45,222 nt of DNA from Atkinsonella hypoxylon (taxonomy: Eukaryota > Ascomycota > Sordariomycetes > Hypocreales > Clavicipitaceae), in contig JFHB01000233.1 of the NCBI GenBank assembly GCA_000729835.1, positions 1-45,222 on the forward strand. The letters are read 5' to 3'. A program made the position numbers and the translations under genes. The notes below the pieces were generated by a model that saw nothing but the letters and a program-made list of their open reading frames with translations, was not told where the DNA came from and ran no database searches. Below, one piece after another: positions 1-11,100 of this stretch. Numbering within the stretch: position 1 is the first letter of the stretch; each line of letters starts with the position of its first letter.

Positions 1-2675
1 GGTATAAGTAGTCTTTTAATCTAGCTAATAAAGAGGGTTCTACTCTTTATAGCTGTATTAGAAGCTTCTTTAAGGAATTAAAAAACTAGTATAACTGCTA
101 CCCTAAACACCTTTATTTTAATAGTAGTACAGAAATTAATACTAGGTTGCAAGCTTAGCTATCTTCTAAGGGTATTTGCTTTAGCACCTCTTGCCCCTAT
201 ATTTACAAACAGAATAGGCTAATAGAGAGAGCTATAAGGGTACTTCTAGACCGTTTGCGTGCTACTCTACAGTGGTTACAATTACCTCTATATCTATAGT
301 CTTACATCCTTCCTACTATAGTGGATTTAGTTAATACTACTGCGAATAGTACTAAACCACTAAGTCCTAAACAGCTATATTTAGCTAATTTAGAGCCTTC
401 TAAGACCTATAAGCCTGATTTTTCTAAAATTAGAGCTATAGGCTCCTATTGCGAAGTTCTAATCCCATTAGAATAGAGATCTAGGTTGCAGAAGCTAGCT
501 AAAAGAACTATTCCTAGTAGACTTTTAGCTACGCTAGGTTCTAATATATATCTAATATATATCCCCTCTAAACAAGCTGTTATAAAGACTAGCTTCATTA
601 AAATTATAGAAGGAATAGGTTCTATTTCATAGAGCATCCCTAAGGTTCCTATTAGTTCTATAGTGGATAATCCTTTAGAGGGAGAAATTAATAACCAGCA
701 GCAATTAGAAGATAATTATACTCCTAAGTATCCTTATTCTAGTTATCTAGATGTGCTAAATTATCCACTAGAACCTGTAGAAAATCAAGCTCTTCTACTA
801 AGCAACCCTATAGAAGCTATAGAGGCCCCTAAAGCCCCTATATCTATAGAGGCCCCTTAGGCTAATATAGAACCTATAGAAGCTGAAGCTAATGCTAATG
901 CTATAGATTTAGATAGAGACATATTTTCCTTAATAAAGGATCTATGCTTTAAGGCTAGAAGTAAAGCAGCTATTACTTCTAATAGTAATAAGGATGAACT
1001 TCCTAACACGTAGAAGCAAGCCCTAAAAAGCTCTGCTAAGCAGCATTGGATAGAAGCTACCTATAGCGAATTTAAGCAGCTATTAGCTGCTGGAACCTTT
1101 AAATTTATAGGGAAAGACTAAGTACCTAAGGGCCGAAGAGTTCTAAAGAATAGGCTTATCTATAGGCTAAAAAAGAATAAAGAAAATAATTCTATAAAAT
1201 ATAAGGCCTGCCTTGTTGCTAAGGGATTTATATAAATAGAAGGTTAAGACTATCTAGAGACCTTTGCTGCAACTAGTATTCCTCCTAGCTGGCGTATATT
1301 ATTAGCTCTTGCAGCTTTTAATAACTAGGAAGTCGAGCAAATCGATTTTATAGGAGCGTTTTTAAATAGCAAGCTAAAAGAAGCTATTTATATAGAAATC
1401 CTAGATAGATTCGTTGAATTTACAGAGCAAGCATCGCTATTAGTAGCTAAGCTACTAAAAAGCTGTAATTATAAGCCCTCTAAAGAGCAAGTAATTAAGC
1501 TAGAAAAATCCCTCTATAGTCTAAAGTAAAGTCCTAGAGAATAGCAGCAAATTCTAACAGAATTACTTTAAAAGCATGGATTTAAACCTCTTATATTAGA
1601 CCCAGCAGTCTTTTATAACCTAGCTACATCTACATATATTGCTACTTATGTAGATAACTGTCTTCTAATTGGTCTAAATCTAAGCTATATTAATAAGCTA
1701 AAGAAGCTATTATATAAAGCTTATCTAATAGAAGATAGGGGACCAGCAGAATTCTTTCTAGGTGTATAAATTACCCGTAATAGGTCTAAAAGGTCTATTA
1801 AAATCCACCAATCTTAATATATCCTTGAAGCCCTAGAAAGATTCAAAATGCTAGATGCTAAGCCGGCTTCTATCCCTATACAGCTAGGAATTCTAAAGCA
1901 ACTAGTTATAAAACTTCTCTTAAAATCCGATTATAAGCTTTATTAGAGCATAATAGGCACTATAATGTACCTAATGTTGCTAACTAGGGCTGATATTGCC
2001 TTTTCCGTTCAGTGGTTATCAACCTTTCTAGCTAAGCCCTATATAGAGCACCTAAATGCCTCTAAGCACCTCCTAAGGTACTTAAGTGGTACTAGAAGCT
2101 TTGCTATTATTTATAAGCGTTCTAGTCCACACTCTTTAGCAGGGTCTTCCTCTAAAAAGTCTTCTAAAGCTTCTAATAGTTCTATTAGTTGTAAAGAAGT
2201 ACTTAAGACCCTTCTTAGTTATTGCGATAGCGATTTTGCTGGTGACAAAGTCTCTTCTAAATTAACCTATGCTTATCTATATAAGCTAGCTAGTGGACCT
2301 ATTAGCTGGAAATCAAAGAAAGCTAGTACTATTGCTCTTTCTACATTAGAAGCAGAATCTAATGCATTATCTAAAGCTATAAGGGAATTAGAGTAGCTCT
2401 ACGGCCTTTTTAAGGAGATAAAGCTGCCTTTAACCCCTCCTATTCCTATTAGGTGTAATAATTAAGGCGCTATAGTTACTGCTTACAACCTAACGTTGTA
2501 TAGTAGAACTAAGCACACCCTTTTGAAGTTTAACTACATTAGGGAAAAGATTCGTAAAGGTATAGCTAAGGTTAGTTATATTGATACAAATTAGATGCTA
2601 GCAGATAGCCTAACTAAGCCTCTTGCTATTCAAAAGCATTAACAATTTATTAAGTTACTAGAGCTTTCTAGCTAG
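1..2675 (+). pseudogene. Copia pol (integrase-RT-RNase H), family 1, copy A, RIP-degraded
   Basis: A working copy would encode the integrase, reverse transcriptase and RNase H of the particle-borne replication complex. The translation stays in one frame (codons starting at 3, 6, 9...) for 2.67 kb and is broken only by stops at former Gln and Trp codons. Integrase core residues lie in the first 330 bp (KQN...IERAIR near 205-240). The RT motifs are ACLVAKGF near 1207, DYLETFAAT near 1249, IDFIGAFLN near 1342, and YVDN at 1647-1658 where YVDD is expected. RNase H follows, with CDSDFAGD near 2225, GPISWKSKKAS and STLEAES, then HTLLKFNYIREKI and ADSLTKPL, ending at TAG 2673-2675. Open stretches at 663-860 (integrase-RT linker) and 1965-2396 (RT end and RNase H) are remnants of this frame, not separate genes. 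The RNase H Trp is TAG at 2394-2396, whereas element E keeps TGG at 44028-44030. Confidence 0.92.
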
Positions 2676-2916
2676 CTTATAAAAGCAACAAAAACACTCA
2701 AAAAATCGAAAAGCAACGAAAAACAGTTAAAAATCGAAAACAACAAAAACAATCAACAACAACTAGTTATATTCAACTATAACTACCCTGGAATTGCTGG
2801 AATTAGTTATGTTATTTGGTTCTGTTATTAGTACTGTATTTCGTTGGTTGATTCTAACTTAGATATCCTTTAAAGGAGCTAAGTTGCTTGTAGAACTAGT
2901 TACTTCTTACATTTCT

Positions 2917-2924
2917 AGAGGGAG
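2917..2924 (+). promoter_or_regulatory. Polypurine tract of element A
   Basis: AGAGGGAG directly abuts the TGTTAAAAATAAG start of the 3' LTR, the position used to prime plus-strand DNA synthesis. The same octamer sits at 44560-44567 before the 3' LTR of element E. Confidence 0.85.
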
Positions 2925-3633
2925 TGTTAAAAATAAGTTACCCTATATAGCCTATTTTTATGCTTGCTAGTTGCCTGTTAGTTGCTCTATTACGTAACCC
3001 TAACTAGGTCTTGTTACGTTGATTTTCGGTAGAGATATCGCTGTTACTAGATACGAAACATCTAGAATCGACTAAGGCAAAGTTGCCTAATCTATAGTCA
3101 ACTTTAACAGCGATTTCCTCTACAACTAGCAATAGTAGAAATTCAAGAAGTATACCATTCAAAAGCTAAGAATTAGGGCTATCTAAGGTATAATTGTTGG
3201 ATAGAGTTGCTTATAAGAGTTGCTTGTTATTAGTGGAATTTATTAAATTATGCACGTAGGCGTCTCGTTTGTATAGCTGTAAGTCGATTTTTTTGTTTTT
3301 ATATAGTAAATCTTTTTGCGGAAATTATAAAGTAGCCTACAAGCCCCTTCTAGCGACTACAGCTCGCTAATATAGTCAGTAGGTCTATAAGGGACTAGAA
3401 AGATTTAAGATCCTACCGTTACCAACTTGTTCGTTACAGCGCTCTCAATATAAAGATACCACTATTACAGTTATCTATTGCCTCTACGTGATCTAGTACT
3501 ATACACTACAGCTTGATTTAGGCCGCTGCTGCTTCCACTACGTGATAATTGCTAGGAGCAATTACAGGTGCTAAATCTAAGAGACCACTACCCTCTTAGA
3601 TATCTAGTCCTGTAATCCCTATAATTTTCAATA
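2925..3633 (+). repeat. 3' LTR of element A (family 1, 709 bp)
   Basis: It starts TGTTAAAAATAAG after the polypurine tract and ends ATTTTCAATA, where the canonical CA end has become TA. The same unit recurs at 22355-23047 (-), 23635-24338 (+), 35142-35839 (+), 42927-43619 (-), 44568-44898 (+, broken) and 44899 to the window end (-). It contains a conserved multi-branched inverted-repeat block at about 3030-3115. This copy retains a perfect outer arm pair, ATCGCTGTTA and TAACAGCGAT. Confidence 0.9.
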
Positions 3634-3808
3634 ACAGTACTAATAACAGGACTAAATAACATAACTAATAACATAACTAATTCCAGCAATTCCAGGGTAG
3701 TTATAGTTGAATATAACTAGTTGTTGTTAATTGTTTTTGTTGTTTTTTAATTTTTAACTGTTTTTCGTTGCTTTTCGATTTTTCAAGTGTTTTTATTGCT
3801 TTTATAAG

Positions 3809-6800
3809 CTAGCTAGAAAGCTCTAGTAACTTAATAAATTGTTGATGCTTTTAAATAGTAAGAGGCTTAGTTACGCTATCTGCTAGCATCTAATTTGTAT
3901 CAATATAACTAACCTTAGCTATACCTTTACGAATCTTTTCCCTAATGTAGTTAAACTTCAAAAGGGTGTGCTTAGTCCTACTATATAACGTTAGGTTGTA
4001 AGCAGTAACTATAGTGCCTTAATTATTATACCTAATAGGAATAGGAGGGGTTAAAGGCAGCTTTATCTCCTTAAAAAGGCCGTAGAGCCACTCTAATTCC
4101 CTAATAGCTTTAGATAATGCATTAGATTCTGCTTCTAATGTAGAAAGAGCAATAGTACTAGCTTTCTTCGATTTCCAGCTAATAGGTCCACTAGCTAGCT
4201 TATATAGATAAGTATAGGTTGATTTAGAAGAGACTTTATCACTAGCAAAATCGCTATCGCAATAACCAAGGAGGGTCTTAAGTACTTCTTTAGAGCTAGA
4301 AGCTTTAGAAGAAGACCCTAGTGGTATAGAACGCTTATAAATAATAGTAAAGCTTCTAGTACTACTTAAGTACCTTAGGAGGTGCTTAGAGGCGTTTAGG
4401 TGCTCTATATAGAGCTTAGCTACAAAGGTTGATAGCTACTGAACGGAAAAAGCAATATTAGCTCTAGTTAGCAACATTAGGTACATTATAGTGCCTATTA
4501 TGCTCTAATAAAGCTTATAATTGGATTTTAAGAGAAGTTTTGTAACTAGTTACTTTAGAATTCCCGGCTGTATAGAGATAGAAGCTAGCTTAGCATCTAG
4601 CATTTTAAATCTTTTTAGTGCTTTAAGGATGTATTAAGATTAATAGATTTTAATAGACCTTTTAGACCTATTACGGGTGATTTAAACGCCTAGAAAAAAT
4701 TCTGCTGGTCCTCTATCTTCTATTAGATAAGCTTTATGTAATAGCTTCTTTAGCTTGTTAATATAGCTTAGATTTAGACCAATTAGAAGACAGTTATCTA
4801 CGTAAGTAGCAATATACGTAGATATAGCTGGGTTATAAAAGACTGCTAGGTCTAATATAAGAGGTTTAAATCTATACTTTTAAAGTAATTCTGTTAGAAT
4901 TTGCTGCTATTCTCTAGGACTTTACTTTAGACTATAGAGGGATTTTTCTAGCTTAATTACTTGCTCTTTAGAGGGCTTGTAATTACAGCTTTTTAGCAGC
5001 TTAGCTACTAATAGCGTTGCTTCTGCAAATTTAACGAATCCATCTGGGATTTCTATATAAATAGCTTCCTTTAGTTTGCTATTTAAAAACGCTCCTATAA
5101 AGTCGATTTGCTTAACTTCCTAGTTATTAAAAGCTGCAAGAGCTAATAATATACGCTAGCTAGGAGGAATACTAGTTGCAGCAAAGGTCTCTAGGTAATC
5201 TTAACCTTCTATTTGCATAAATCCCTTAGCAACAAGGCAGGCCTTATATTTAATAGGATTATTTTCTTTATCCTTTTTAAGCCTATAAATAAGCCTATTC
5301 TTTAGAACTCTTCGGCCCTTAAGTACTTAGTCTTTCCCTATAAATTTAAAGGTTCTAGCAGCTAATAGCTGCTTAAATTCGCTATAGGTAGCTTCTATCT
5401 AATGCTGCTTAGCAGAGCTTTTTAGGGCTTGCTTCTACGTATTAAGAAGTTTATCCTTATTACTATTAAAAGTAATAGCTACTTTAGTCCTTGCCTTAAA
5501 GCATAGATCCTTAATTAAGGAAAATATGTCTCTATCTAAATCTATAGCATTAGCATCAATAGATTTAGCTTTAGCTTCTATAGGTTCTATATTAGCCTAA
5601 GGGGCTTCTATAGATATAGGGGCTTTAGGGGCCTCTACAGCTTCTATAGGGTTGCTTAGTAGAAGAGCTTAATCTATAGGTTCTAGTGGATAATTCAGTA
5701 TATCTAGATAACTAGAATAAGGATACTTAGGAGTATAATTATCCACTAATTTATCAATTTCTCCCTCTAAAGGATTATTCACTATAGAACCAATAGGAAC
5801 CTTAGGGATGCCCTAAGAAATAGGGCCTATTCCTTCTATAATTTTAATAAAGCTAGTCTTAATAACAGCTCGTTTAGAGGGAATGTATATTAGATATACA
5901 TTAGAACCTAGTGTAGCTAAAAGTCTACTAGGAATAGTTCTTTTAGCTAGCTTCTGCAACCTAGATCTCTGTTCTAATAGGATTAGAACTTCGCAATAGG
6001 AGCCTATAGCTCTTATTTTAGTAAAATTAGGCTTATAAGTCTTAGAAGGCTCTAAATTAGCTAGATATAGCTATTTAGGACTTAGTAGTTTAGTACTATT
6101 CGCAGTAGTATTAACTAAATCTACTATAGCAGAAAGGATGTAAGACTATAGATATAGAGGTAATTGTAACTACTATAGGGTAGCACGCAAACGGTTTAGA
6201 AGTACCCTTATAGCTCTCTCTATTAGCTTATTCTGTTTGTAAATATAGGAGCAAGAGGTGCTAAAGTAAATACCCTTAGAAGATAGCTAAGCTTGCAACC
6301 TAGTATTAATTTCTGTACTACTATTAAAATAAAGGTGTTTAGGGTAGCAGTTATACTGGTTCTTTAATTCCTTAAAGAAGCCTTTAATATAGCTATAAAG
6401 AGTAGAACCCTCTTTATTAGCTAGATTAAAAGACCACTTATACTGTAATTTTCTATTAATTAGAAAAAGAACTAAAGGCCTCTTATTGTGCAGTATAGGC
6501 TCTATTTTAACGGTATCTCTCTCTATAATATCTAAACATCTAGGGGGGTTAGGAATAGTATGCTTGCTAGGTCTTCTAACAGCTTTAGCTTAGTTGCAAG
6601 CTAGGCAGTTAAAATCCTTTTCCTTAATTTTTGTAAAATCAGGAATACCTTTAGTAATAGAAGCAGTCTTCTTTAGTAAAGGGAGTCCTATATGCCCTAA
6701 TCTAACGTGCTAAGTAGCAGCTAATTCTAGTAGCTTCTTATAGGAAGAAGAAGCAGTAGGATTTATACTACTAGAATTATCATTAAAGCTAGCTTCCTGT

Positions 6801-6968
6801 TGCTCTCTATCTTGCTAGATCTCTTAAGAACTACAGGCCTCGTTTAAGGGATCTAGACGGCCATTTCCTCTAATATCCAGCAACTTAGGATTTAGACCTT
6901 CTAAATCCCTGTTATTAGAAGGAATCTAACTAGGAGCCCGTTTAGGAACTAGGGCTAATGGCTCTATA
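3809..6968 (-). pseudogene. Copia pol (integrase-RT-RNase H) of element B, RIP-degraded
   Basis: This is the downstream part of the single gag-pol frame of element B. Read right to left it shows the GAG-pre-integrase finger (HVRLGHIG near 6715-6690, CLAC near 6600), the integrase core and a Ser/Pro-rich linker. RT follows (ACLVAKGF, DYLETFAAT, IDFIGAFLN), with YVDN at 4793-4804 instead of YVDD. RNase H ends at a TAG stop on the minus strand (3809-3811). Many Gln and Trp codons are now TAA or TAG. The upstream edge at 6968 is the D1 insertion point (target CTATA), and the frame resumes at 13155 on the other side. It has no frameshift relative to elements A and E apart from small in-frame length changes in the linker. 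It cannot be translated as it stands. Confidence 0.9.
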
Positions 6969-7491
6969 TATCAAAAGTAGCTTCAACACTAGTGCCAAAA
7001 GTGGCCACAACACCAGCGATACCAACATCGCCAGCTTCATGCAACATCAGCTCTAACAGCTGTTACTAGCACAACTACTCCAACAGTAGCACAAAGGAAC
7101 TTAGTTACAACAACTAAGTGTAGGAAACAAGTAGGTGTAGTAGACTAGAATAGAATACAACAGGGGTTATCTAGTTAGTTATCTTTCCTTTATTATAGAG
7201 CTCTATATACACTAATATTAGCCCCTCTTATAGAGGCAGTGCAACAGATCACTTAGCATCTCTCGGAATTCTCTTGCTCTACAAGCTGCAGGATTTTTAG
7301 GTATTTAGCTATCTCTCTTCTTGTTTTTCCTTCTCTTCTTCTCTTTCTTTCTCTCTTAGAATTAGCTATATATAGGCCGCTTCCTCCCTCTTAAGTTAGA
7401 GGAATTAAGTAAGTAATTTACACTCTTCTATACACTAGAAGCTTCTTTATCTTCTCTCTCTTCTGTTATCTCTTCTATCTACCTCTTAATA
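6969..7491 (+). repeat. 5' LTR of element D1 (family 2)
   Basis: It is 523 bp, the same length as its partner at 12627-13149. The first 250 bp or so keep many CA dinucleotides (for example GCCAAAAGTGGCCACAACACC) that are TA in the partner. The last 200 bp are more mutated than the partner, ending CTCTTAATA rather than CTCTTGATA. It carries a pyrimidine-rich block, TTCCTTCTCTTCTTCTC, near 7327. Confidence 0.9.
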
Positions 7492-7666
7492 GTTATAAGC
7501 CTAGTTTGCTCTTCTTTAGCATCTTTACCTTTTTAATAACTCTATTATCTTCTTTAGCTCCCTAAAGCTATTTATATTATTCTATTATTATAGATACCTA
7601 GTATCTTTAATAACACTCTTTTTATTACACAGTTACGTGCTTTACACTATACTATATAATTTCCCT

Positions 7667-7776
7667 GTTATTAATAATAATAACATCTTTTCTTGTTATT
7701 AACAATAATAATATCTTTTCTTATTATTAACAATAATAATATCTTTCTTATTATCTACTACAATAACAACCTCTTT
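7667..7776 (+). repeat. Tandem 27-28-bp repeat in the D1 leader
   Basis: Four units start at 7667, 7695, 7723 and 7750. Each is of the form RTTATTAAYAATAATAAY followed by ATCTTTTCTT. Equivalent arrays lie in D2 (about 20793-20901), D3 (about 32600-32709) and D4 (about 40035-40142), so the array belongs to the family. Confidence 0.85.
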
Positions 7777-7799
7777 AATATTAATTATATAATATTAAT

Positions 7800-7820
7800 C
7801 CTAACCCTAACCCTAACCCT
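7800..7820 (+). repeat. Telomere-like CCCTAA repeat in the D1 leader
   Basis: Three and a half units of CCCTAA, the C-rich strand of the common fungal telomere repeat TTAGGG, are followed by AGAGGGTTAG. It is internal to the retrotransposon and recurs at the same place in the other three family-2 copies, so it is not a chromosome end. Confidence 0.9.
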
Positions 7821-8192
7821 AGAGGGTTAGCAGAAGGAGTTAGTTATTAACCCTTTTAAAGAGATAATACTTACAATAATTTAACAATAAGTTAAGCAGT
7901 TACACTACTAAAAGCGCTCTAATTTTTACTATAGATTTTGCTCTAATTTAAAATCTAACTTCTATTCTAAATTTGTCTTTAAAAATAGAATATTTCCCTT
8001 AAATTAACTTCTTAATTTTCTTTTAGCATTAGTTTTAAATTTAACAGTAAAGTATAATATTAATTTTTAGTCTTAAATTTACACTAAATTTAACAATAAA
8101 TTCTACAGCGAATTTAACCCTAATTATAAAACGGATTTCTACTATAGATTTATTATTAATTAATCTACTAGATTTTCACTATAGATTCCACT

Positions 8193-11100
8193 ATAGAGCT
8201 TAGATTAACAGCTTAATACTAACTTTATACAGTAAGAGACTGGAATTATTAGATTTTAGTTATTAAAAAATACGTAATAAATAAAGGAGTCTAGAACTAC
8301 CTAGATCTAGCAGACAACAATAAAGAGGAACTAACTAAGCTATAAGAACTAATACCTAAGAATATTAACAAAAAGGTTACTATAGTAGAAGATTTAGATA
8401 ACTATAAATTCTCTATTCTATAGTTCCTCTACACACAATATTAAATAAAGATCTAGAACTACTACAACTAGAAGAAGGCCCTTAACAGCATTTAACAATA
8501 GATAGTTAAAACAGTTAATAACTACTACAAAACTATTAGCTATAAGCACAATATTGCTAAGTAGATCCTTCTTCTTTAATAACAATTAAAGCTAATATCT
8601 TAGGACAACAAAAAAGAAGTACTCTCTTAATATAAAGCTATATTAAAGAGCCCTTCTAGAACTAAGATAAAGGAATTTATTACTTTCTATAAGAAGGTGC
8701 TCTTAGAAGCATAGCAAATTAATCTTCTAGATACCTACAATCTTTAGCTAACTTTAAACTTCCTTAATGCTATTTAGCAAATTAACCCTTCCTTTTTAAC
8801 CTATTAGCACAATAGAATTAGAGATAAATCAATCTCTAATAAGCCTAATTAGAAGGAAAACATACTAGATAGCTACTAAATTGTAGATCTTTTTAAAAGC
8901 TAAATAAAAGCTAATAACAATAGATCCTTTACTAACTTCTAGGACTAAAAAGCTCCTTCTTCTTTAAAACAGCTAAATCTACTAAATTTAAATTTAAATC
9001 CTATATATATCTATAGAAAGCCTTATAAGTATAATAAGTGTTATTACTTAGTAAGCAACAATAGACTAAAAGACTAGAAACTTAACAAAAAGACTATTAA
9101 ATCTATTTAACAAAAACTTAAGAACAATAAGTCTATAAAGAAGGTAATATATACATTAAAAAGAGATAACCTATCTATTAGCAACAATGTTCTTCCTAAG
9201 GGATTCTCTTTATCTTCTTCTTCCTTAAATTTAGTTATTAGTTCTACCTTTATAAATCTATCTTCTTTATTTAGCAATTTAAATACCCTTTATCCTTTAA
9301 GGGACTCCTAAATTCTTAATTCTAGCTCTAACATCTATATAACTAATAACCTAAATAGGTTATTAGATTATAAGGAAGCTACTACAACACAATAGATCTT
9401 TACTAGAGATTTAAGCCTTTCTATTTTAAGATATAGCTGCATTCTTATTAGAACTAACAAAGGACTCTTCTAACTTTAATAGGTTGCCTTTATTCCTACA
9501 TTCTATACTAATGTAGTAAGCCTAGATAAGCTTCTATAAGCTAGATACAACTAAAATCTAAAGATAGGTTAGGTTACAAAAGACTTAAGCAACCTCTTTT
9601 AAACAATAAGGAACTATAGGCAACTAACTATTAAATTTAACGAAATTAACAATTAACCTAATAGTTCCTTTTTAATAACTTCTTTAGCTTTAGCAAACCT
9701 ATAGTATTAATAATTAAGGTATTTTAATAAGGAAGCTCTTAAACACCTAGTAGAAGTAACTATAGAAGCTAAGGTCACTAGATTTACGAAAATTAAATGT
9801 AAAGCTTATTCTTTTTTAAAGGCAACTAGAAAAATTAATAGGGAACCTCCTCTAGGCTCTAGTTTTAAGCCCTTCTAGAAAGTCTTTATTAATATCTTTA
9901 AGCTAGAATAAGGATATAATAGTTCTAATTTAGCTCTTCTAATAAAGAATAATTTTATAAAGATAATTATATATTATCCTTTATTTTCTTTAACTTAATA
10001 AGAGTTAGTTTTAAAGCTTAAAGTCTTTAACAACTATATAAAGAGATAATAGCAACTAGATATCTGTGTTATCTATTAAGACAACAAAAGAGGTCTTTAA
10101 CAAGACTATACAACCTAGATCTAGCAATAAGGAATTAAAGACAAGCTAATAGCACTATATACCTTAGCCTAAAACGGTTAAGCTAAAAGATTAAGGGGTA
10201 TAATAGCTACTAAAGCTAGAACCTTACAGCTTTCCTTAAATTTACCTTCTAAATTATAGCCTAAACTCTAGAAAACAGTAACGTTCTTATAATAGAACCC
10301 CTTAATAAGGTATAGATTAGAAGACCCCTTTTTAGGTATTTTACACTTAGCTTTCTAAAAACAATAAGGATACTAGATATTCTAGCTTCCTAAAGCTAGA
10401 TATCTCTTTCCTTAAAGCCTTTAGTTATAAAGCTTATCCTCTTACACTAGAAGCTCTTAAGAATATAGCTAAATAAGAACTTAAGACTTTACTCTATATA
10501 GAGATTAGTTACTTAGTTAGTTATAATTCCTTAAATATCTTCTATATCTAGATTTTAACGAAAAACAAGATTAGAAGAGTAAGAGATATTACTTTTAATA
10601 AATCTTCCTTTTACAACTTATACAAAAAGCAACCTATTTAGCAAGAACAAGAGGTTTAAATATAGCTTTTAGTATACATTAAATTAACCTTTAAATTTAA
10701 AGACTTCTAACTAACTACACTTATAGAAGTGCAGCTTCTACCTATTTTAAACCTAGAAGAATACTAAGACTTTACTTTCTCTATAGAACTCTCTATAGAT
10801 AAGGAACCTCCTTAACAACAGAAACCTTCTTAGTTATTAACACTAAGTCTAGAGCCTTAGTCTCTTTAATAGCTTCTACAACTAACTAACCCTTATAGGT
10901 TAGTAAGACTAGCTACCTATAATTCTTCTAACTTTACCTTTACTAGTAGCTTCCTACTAGGTATAAAGGAAAGACTTTATTAATAAACTCTTCCCCCTAA
11001 ACCTAGGAACTAGAAAGAGCTATAACAATATTAATTTATTAATAAGTTTAAAGAGGCAGCAATAAAGAAATTTAATAATAACTAGGAAAAGGGAACCTTT

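Larger units (their letters stand above)
1..3633 (+). mobile_element. Element A: 3' half of a family-1 Ty1/copia retrotransposon
   Basis: The order integrase core, reverse transcriptase, RNase H, untranslated 3' region, polypurine tract and 3' LTR is that of Ty1/copia elements. The window opens inside the integrase, so the 5' LTR, gag and protease lie off the left edge. The 249 bp between the pol stop and the polypurine tract (2676-2924) is A-rich, noncoding and shared with elements B and E. Right after the LTR the sequence continues with the minus-strand 3' region of element B (ACAGTACTAATAAC). A is therefore inserted into B just before B's own polypurine tract. The right target duplication should be ACAGT (3634-3638); its partner is outside the window. 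Confidence 0.9.
7492..8192 (+). other. Leader of element D1: primer-binding site, tandem repeat, telomere-like repeat
   Basis: This 701-bp untranslated leader precedes the gag-pol frame. TTATAAGCCT at 7493-7502 is the candidate primer-binding site, matching the complement of the anticodon-proximal end of an initiator tRNA-Met half (TTATGAGCCC). Four tandem 27-28-bp units occupy 7667-7776. A CCCTAA run lies at 7800-7820 and is followed by AGAGGGTTAG, making an inverted cap. The rest (7830-8192) is very AT-rich with no recognisable gene. Confidence 0.8.

Noticed and set aside
446..637. Minus-strand open frame of 63 codons, with a near-identical one at 41409-41597
   Set aside because: Both lie antisense to the integrase-RT linker of elements A and E. 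Their similarity to each other is explained by the sense coding repeat.
7667..7776. CRISPR array
   Set aside because: Units are directly adjacent with no unique spacers, and the context is a eukaryotic retrotransposon leader.
7800..7820. CCCTAA repeats as a sign of a chromosome end or telomere fusion
   Set aside because: The repeat is internal, short, and at the same place in four copies of one retrotransposon family.
10280..10300. Programmed frameshift in family 2
   Set aside because: Only D1 changes frame here, through a 2-bp loss. D2 and D3 have the full sequence and keep one frame.
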